From the IMG/VR virus record IMGVR_UViG_3300044797_000396, positions 1 to 64,000 of that record: a DNA stretch of 64,000 nt, one strand, 5' to 3'. Shown piece by piece: positions 60,124 through 64,000 of the stretch. The notes below the pieces were generated by a model that did not search any database, was not told the origin of the DNA, and saw only the letters and a list, made by a program, of their open reading frames with translations. The stretch's first letter is position 1. Every line of letters begins with the position of its first letter. The stretch comes from a virus. A program made the position numbers and the translations under genes.

Positions 60124-60933
60124 ATGAGAACGAACATTCCCAAAGGATCGTTCAGCGATAATAATTTAGTGCGTCTCAAAAATGAAGATTGGTTGCAAAA
60201 ACAAAGGGTTGCTGGCAAAATTGCTGCTAGCGCCCTTTTGCTATTGGACAACGAAGTCAAGCAAGGTACCACTAAAACATTATTAGAGTTGGACAAATTA
60301 GCAGAAACTTACATTAGAGATAATGGTGGTATACCTACTTTTTTGATGTATAAAGGATTTCCCAATTCTGTTTGTGTAAGCGTGAATAAACAATTAGTTC
60401 ACGGTATACCTACCGATTATGTTTTGCAAGAAGGGGACATAGTTAGTTTTGATCTAGGAGTGACGGTTGAAGGAGGAGCTATTGCCGATACTGCTATTAC
60501 TTGCCTTTTTGGTAAGCCTAAATCAGAAAAACATATTCAGTTAATCAAAGATACAGAAGAAGCCTTGATGCGTGGTATTCGAGCTATTAAGGTGGGCGAT
60601 AGGCTAGGTGTTATTGGAGAGGCTATTTATAAATATAGCCGTAAACATAATTATGGGGTCATCAATAATTATGGTGGTCATGGCTTAGATTGGAATATTC
60701 CGCACGCCTCGCCATTTGTGGAAAACAAATCAGATCATACCAAGGGAATGAGAATTCAACCAGGACTTACCATAGCCATCGAACCAATGTTTACCTTAGG
60801 TTCTACCACCACTACCACCGCCGAGGATGGTTGGACGGTGGTAACGCCCGATCTGAGTGCGCACTTTGAGCATTCTATTTTTGTCCACGACACTCATGTA
60901 GAGATTATTACTGATAGGAGTAATTTGTGCTAA
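60124..60933 (+). CDS. map: Methionine aminopeptidase, type I-like
   Basis: A 269-residue metalloprotease that removes N-terminal Met from new proteins. The pita-bread fold is clear: H93 (LVHGIP), D110 (FDLG), D122 (GAIADTA), the H in GGHGLDWNIPH, E in AIEPMF and E in HFEHSI make the full set of metal and catalytic residues. The length matches bacterial MetAP (about 264). It carries no SH3 or zinc N-terminal extension. Finding an intact enzyme in a phage is unusual. The next gene starts at GTG inside its end. Confidence 0.93.
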   Translation: MRTNIPKGSFSDNNLVRLKNEDWLQKQRVAGKIAASALLLLDNEVKQGTTKTLLELDKLAETYIRDNGGIPTFLMYKGFPNSVCVSVNKQLVHGIPTDYVLQEGDIVSFDLGVTVEGGAIADTAITCLFGKPKSEKHIQLIKDTEEALMRGIRAIKVGDRLGVIGEAIYKYSRKHNYGVINNYGGHGLDWNIPHASPFVENKSDHTKGMRIQPGLTIAIEPMFTLGSTTTTTAEDGWTVVTPDLSAHFEHSIFVHDTHVEIITDRSNLC

Positions 60934-61184
60934 CTATTCGAGATTGTAATATAAGTATGAGCGCGGCTCGCCAAGATCCTCTGATCTCTGAAGAAGACAA
61001 TGGTGATATTATTCTAGATAAACTTATAATTCACGATCTGGATTACGTTATACGGCTAGAACAAGAATTCGGTGTCAAACTAAAGTTCAAGCTAATGTTG
61101 GCGGTGGATGAGCCGGGCGGTCCCACTGGCTATTATGATGAAAATGATATTCGCAAGGTATTAAGCAACAAGGCGTTTTGGTGA
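60927..61184 (+). CDS. Small acidic protein, GTG start, ending KAFW
   Basis: An 85-residue protein. GTG at 60927 has AGGAG six bases upstream and overlaps the aminopeptidase end; the first internal ATG is ten codons later with no such site. Sequence includes DIILDKLIIHDLDYVIRLEQ, KLKFKLMLAVDE and the ending IRKVLSNKAFW, close to the recurrent KLKAF tail. Function unknown. Confidence 0.7.
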   Translation: MLTIRDCNISMSAARQDPLISEEDNGDIILDKLIIHDLDYVIRLEQEFGVKLKFKLMLAVDEPGGPTGYYDENDIRKVLSNKAFW

Positions 61185-61188
61185 TTAA

Positions 61189-61404
61189 ATGAGTGTCGTA
61201 ATCGCAGATGTAGCTGATAGTAATATCCTTCTAATTGCTGATGGTATTTCCAAAGGAATATCAGAGAAAGAAATAATTGAGGCGTATATTATCGTTGGGT
61301 TCGGGATGGCGGATATTACACTATTATTAGCGGCCGCAAAATTACTATGCACGGATCGTAAAAACGTTCAACCCACCAAAAAATTATTTAAGAGGGTAGT
61401 ATGA
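61189..61404 (+). CDS. Small hydrophobic helical protein
   Basis: A 71-residue protein, mainly helical: SNILLIADGISKGISEKEII, AYIIVGFGMADITLLLAAAK. The second helix is fairly hydrophobic but broken by Asp and Thr, so a membrane location is uncertain. The stop overlaps the next ATG (GTATGA). No family recognised. Confidence 0.65.
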   Translation: MSVVIADVADSNILLIADGISKGISEKEIIEAYIIVGFGMADITLLLAAAKLLCTDRKNVQPTKKLFKRVV

Positions 61405-61577
61405 AAATAATTTTCGAGGATAAATCATTTGTGGAGTGCGCCAAATCCAATACCCCTGGCAAAGTAGTTATTACTATTAGTGCGAAAGATGGCACAGACC
61501 CCCTTAAAAAAATTATCAATGCCGTAGAGATTACCGAAAAAGAATTCCAAAGACTGATTAGCGATGTCCAAGCCTAA
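61401..61577 (+). CDS. 58-residue small protein
   Basis: A short frame with ATG overlapping the previous stop and its own end overlapping the next gene by 14 bases. It has strands (MKIIFEDKSFVEC, GKVVITISAK) and a terminal helix (EITEKEFQRLISDVQA). The layout resembles the small proteins that end in KLKAF, without that tail. Position and coupling support it as a true gene. Confidence 0.6.
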   Translation: MKIIFEDKSFVECAKSNTPGKVVITISAKDGTDPLKKIINAVEITEKEFQRLISDVQA

Positions 61578-61833
61578 AAACTCAATCTGCCCAATGTGCA
61601 AAGAATGGATGATTGATTGGGCAGATGGTAGCCAGTGTGGACAGTGTGGTATTGTATATTGGTCAGCATCAAGCATTGAAGCTCAAATAGGCATTAGGTC
61701 TTCCAATACAAAATCGGAATGGTCGCAGATACCTTTACCTGTCGATCAGCCATATTATTATTTTATAGAGCACGAAAAATTTTATACCGTCTCAGAGATG
61801 GAAAGATTATGTCGTCTGAAAGCATTCCTATGA
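61564..61833 (+). CDS. Zinc-ribbon protein with KLKAF-type tail, pair first copy
   Basis: An 89-residue protein with two knuckles, CPMC (9-12 region) and CGQCGIVYWS, a variable middle, then DQPYYYFIEHEKFYTVSEME and the ending RLCRLKAFL. It aligns closely with the next gene. The TGA overlaps the following ATG (CTATGA). The N-terminal ribbon and C-terminal helix could be two separate functional modules. Function unknown. Confidence 0.78.
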   Translation: MSKPKNSICPMCKEWMIDWADGSQCGQCGIVYWSASSIEAQIGIRSSNTKSEWSQIPLPVDQPYYYFIEHEKFYTVSEMERLCRLKAFL

Positions 61834-62084
61834 ACCATATCTGCCCTATGTGTAAGCAAGAAATGGATGTGGCCGGTCGATGTATGAAATGTGATATCAT
61901 ATACTGGTCACTTGAAGAGCTGGAAGAATTACAAAGTAAAAATGGTGATATCTTTGCTACTGAGCCGTGGTCAAAAATACGTCTCAATCCCATCGATCAA
62001 TCATATTATTATTTTTTTAAACACGGAAAATTTTATACCGTTCCAGAAATGGAACGTCTTACAAAATTGAAGGCATTTCTATGA
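61830..62084 (+). CDS. Zinc-ribbon protein with KLKAF tail, pair second copy
   Basis: An 84-residue paralogue of the preceding gene: ICPMCKQEMDV, CMKCDIIYWS, DQSYYYFFKHGKFYTVPEME and the ending RLTKLKAFL. The true start is the ATG at 61830, which overlaps the previous stop; longer readings run into the upstream gene in another frame. Its final codons give the GAAGG ribosome site for the kinase-like gene. Confidence 0.78.
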   Translation: MNHICPMCKQEMDVAGRCMKCDIIYWSLEELEELQSKNGDIFATEPWSKIRLNPIDQSYYYFFKHGKFYTVPEMERLTKLKAFL

Positions 62085-62632
62085 AAGTTTATTTTATTGG
62101 ATCTCACGCAACAGGAAAAAGTACACTTGCTAGGTATACTTCCCAGAAATACAATCTCCCTATGATTTCCGAAACTGCCAGAGCAATTCTCTCGGAGCAG
62201 GAGATGCAAATAGACACTTTACGATACGATCTAGATACGGCGGATAAATATCAACAACAAGTTTTCGATCGTCAAATATCAGAAGAACAGAAACACTCTT
62301 CTTTTGTATCCGATCGTAGTGTGATAGATATTCTTGCTTATTCGGGACAACACGCCCGTATTTTACCCCAGTTGATGCGGGCATCGGAGTTGGAGCCCTA
62401 CTTGTCAATTTTACGCGAGCCAGGCTCATTTATTTTCTTCGTCAAACCTTCTAAGGCCACTCTGAAAGCTGACGGAGTACGAGAGAGCCTAAATTGGGAC
62501 GGAGTGGTGGCCATCGATGCCATGTGCAAATTTATGCTCAATATGTGGAATTTGCCGCATTTCCAAATTAATATGGATAATATGCAAGAGCGTGTTAGAT
62601 TGATCGACTCCGTTCTTCGACCTAAATCCTAA
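62081..62632 (+). CDS. P-loop NTPase, NadR/AAA_28-like kinase
   Basis: A 183-residue small-molecule kinase-like protein. GSHATGKS (7-14) is Walker A, SETARAIL follows as in NadR-type and deoxynucleotide kinases, FVSDRSVIDILAY is the DR-x-x-x-D region, and FFVKPSKATLKADGVRE is the lid. Substrate (nucleoside, nucleotide or nicotinamide riboside) cannot be told. Following the ribonucleotide reductase region, a nucleotide-metabolism role is most likely. Confidence 0.8.
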   Translation: MKVYFIGSHATGKSTLARYTSQKYNLPMISETARAILSEQEMQIDTLRYDLDTADKYQQQVFDRQISEEQKHSSFVSDRSVIDILAYSGQHARILPQLMRASELEPYLSILREPGSFIFFVKPSKATLKADGVRESLNWDGVVAIDAMCKFMLNMWNLPHFQINMDNMQERVRLIDSVLRPKS

Positions 62633-62651
62633 CCCGAAATAGCCATATTAC

Positions 62652-62659
62652 GATATAGT
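62652..62659 (+). promoter_or_regulatory. Candidate promoter box before tail fibre
   Basis: GATATAGT lies just three bases before the fibre ATG, in the loop of an inverted repeat ACGA-TATAG-TCGT. If it works as a -10 box the mRNA would start at or inside the ATG, so the transcript would be leaderless. No ribosome site is seen upstream of this ATG. Confidence 0.3.
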
Positions 62660-62662
62660 CGT

Positions 62663-64000
62663 ATGGCAAACGTAATAACCCCAGGTTTCATTTTTTGGGA
62701 TGGTTTTAAGTATATCACTACTCCCGTTGTCCCACCAGGTGGTAATAGTATCACTACTTTGGATGGAGATGTGCTTGCTGCTGGCCCAGGCCCAGCCGAA
62801 GCCACTGTGGTGGGCATTAGAGACATTACAGTGCCCGTCCCCTCTAGTAACTTTACCGTTCTACAATATAATAACGGGGCTTATTCTTGGGCTGCCGTGG
62901 GCGCTAGTGGTATCACCGCCCTAACAGGGGATGTTAGTGCATCCGGTTCAGGTTCGGTTGCTGCTGTCGTGGAAGGCCTGAAAAACATTGCTGTGCCCAC
63001 ACCGTCCGGCACCAATACAGTCCTACAATACAATAGCGGAGCTTATTCTTGGGCTACCGTGACCCTTGCGCCAGGAACTCCTGGCCAAGTGCTAATGACC
63101 AATGGTAGTTCGGCCACTACCTGGACCACATTATCAGGAGATGTGACGGTCAGTGCTACGGGCGTTACCACGGTCGGCAAAATACAGGGCGTAACTATTT
63201 CTGGCACCCCTTCTGCTGGTGAAGTGTTAGTTGCTACCTCTTCTACCGCAGCTGATTGGGCCATTATCAGTCGTGCCTATAGTAATGTTCTCTATGTTTC
63301 TCAAACTGGAAACGACACTACGGGCAATGGTTCGTTCAACCTTCCGTTTGCCACCTATAGTAAGGCGTCAACCGTCGCCACTACAGGCGGGGCTACCGCT
63401 GGCAATCTGTATTGCGTCTTTTTTGGTCCGGGATCTTACTCAGAAAACATCGTCTTAGCTCCGTGGGTAGATCTTTGCGGAATGGACAATGGAGAATCCA
63501 CCATTCTTAGCGGAAACATGAACATCTCTTCTGCTTGGTCTGGTATCTCTGGATTTACCGCTATTGTCTCTAATTGTGATGTAGGAGGAACTGTTGATAT
63601 CGATGCTCTGGCATTCAGCGCTGGCGGAAATTCTAGCATACAGTTTGGCAATTGCTACATCGAATGTCCAGGCAATTTCAGCGCAAAGGGCTGGGGACCA
63701 ACTCCTGGTGCGGGATCTGAATTTCAGATTCTCATTTTTAACAGCACTGTTGATTGTCATGTGACAGTCAGCGACATTTTGTTGGTTCTCCTTAACGCCG
63801 ATTTCTACGATGATGGGCGAACATTCCTTGCCATGACCGCTCCCACTTATGGAGGAACACTAGATAGCCTTGGTGGTGGAATTGGCTGTGACGTTACTGT
63901 TGATGGCTATTCTGGAAATACTATGTCTGTGGCTTTGACGGGCACCAGTGTTAGCGGACTACTCACTCTCAATGGCACGTTGGCTACCTATACCTCTACG
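62663..64000 (+). CDS. Tail fibre protein, 3'-truncated by window edge
   Basis: A frame open from the ATG at 62663 to the last base (446 codons). Residues 1-180 contain fibre-type repeats: VLQYNNGAYSWAAVG and VLQYNSGAYSWATV, with the linked LTGDVSAS and LSGDVTVS, and GQVLMTNG and GEVLVATS. From about residue 210, short Gly/Asn-rich turns (YVSQTGNDTTGNGSFNLPFA, FGPGSYSENIVLAPWVDLCG) suggest a parallel beta-helix like pectate-lyase-type fibre shafts. The repeats and beta-helix point to host recognition. It probably belongs to a second tail-fibre cluster beyond this window. Confidence 0.85.
   Translation, partial: MANVITPGFIFWDGFKYITTPVVPPGGNSITTLDGDVLAAGPGPAEATVVGIRDITVPVPSSNFTVLQYNNGAYSWAAVGASGITALTGDVSASGSGSVAAVVEGLKNIAVPTPSGTNTVLQYNSGAYSWATVTLAPGTPGQVLMTNGSSATTWTTLSGDVTVSATGVTTVGKIQGVTISGTPSAGEVLVATSSTAADWAIISRAYSNVLYVSQTGNDTTGNGSFNLPFATYSKASTVATTGGATAGNLYCVFFGPGSYSENIVLAPWVDLCGMDNGESTILSGNMNISSAWSGISGFTAIVSNCDVGGTVDIDALAFSAGGNSSIQFGNCYIECPGNFSAKGWGPTPGAGSEFQILIFNSTVDCHVTVSDILLVLLNADFYDDGRTFLAMTAPTYGGTLDSLGGGIGCDVTVDGYSGNTMSVALTGTSVSGLLTLNGTLATYTST

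Noticed and set aside
1-64000. Minus-strand open frames of 60-180 codons throughout
   Set aside because: All lie opposite well-supported plus-strand genes, with no ribosome sites or recognisable domains. A 181-codon example opposite 42481-43026 crosses three plus-strand genes.
1-64000. tRNA, CRISPR, attachment site or insertion sequence
   Set aside because: The gaps are mostly under 110 bases and none folds by eye as a tRNA; no regularly spaced repeats, transposase or integrase were seen.

Overview
The window is one continuous, all plus-strand piece of a large tailed-phage genome with myovirus (contractile-tail) architecture. Genes are tightly packed, often with ATGA, TAATG or TGATG overlaps. 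No stretch longer than about 110 bases lacks a gene, and I saw no tRNA, rRNA, insertion sequence or CRISPR array. The DNA is AT-rich. The host cannot be named. A beta-rich protein ending in an outer-membrane-like terminal Phe hints at a Gram-negative host, but that is weak inference. Both edges cut genes: the sheath gene enters from the left and a tail-fibre gene runs off the right.

Region 1 (1-34031) is the tail module: sheath, tube, a strong terminator, a tail-assembly chaperone pair joined by a very clear -1 frameshift site (A AAA AAA), tape measure, then a long baseplate and fibre series. That series holds a hub-adjacent protein, a giant hub, an OB-fold spike, a protein with a strongly hydrophobic N-terminal third, a gp25-like wedge, a baseplate-J/gp6-like wedge, a 2383-residue protein with two LamG-like domains, and a fibre-like protein carrying two dockerin-type calcium loops. 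A free-standing HNH nuclease sits inside this run.

Region 2 (34074-40710) holds a glycosylation group (one GT4-like and two GT2 glycosyltransferases, and a dTDP-glucose 4,6-dehydratase-like enzyme), interleaved with an Fpg/Nei DNA glycosylase that has lost its zinc-finger cysteines and a membrane protein with a beta-rich C-terminus. Region 3 (40795-44639) starts at an exact TATAAATA late-promoter-like box and holds a tubulin/FtsZ-like GTPase, a diverged gene pair, two small Sm/SH3-like proteins, a basic protein and a GH25 endolysin.

Region 4 (44702-62632) is replication and nucleotide metabolism: UvsW-like helicase, DnaC-like loader, DnaB-like helicase, a phage sigma factor, NrdB and NrdA, a PIN-PhoH protein, methionine aminopeptidase and a P-loop kinase-like NTPase. 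Among them lie many very small proteins (zinc ribbons and others) and three more homing-type endonucleases. Region 5 (62663-64000) is the start of a beta-rich tail fibre.

The least explained signals are: (a) at least eight otherwise mostly unrelated small proteins ending in the same C-terminal peptide, consensus R-x-x-K-L-K-A-F-[ILVW]; (b) a roughly twenty-fold excess of the tripeptide Asp-Gly-Tyr in four adjacent giant baseplate/fibre proteins; (c) a split dockerin in a virion protein; and (d) the tubulin-like gene beside a small family of Sm-like proteins.
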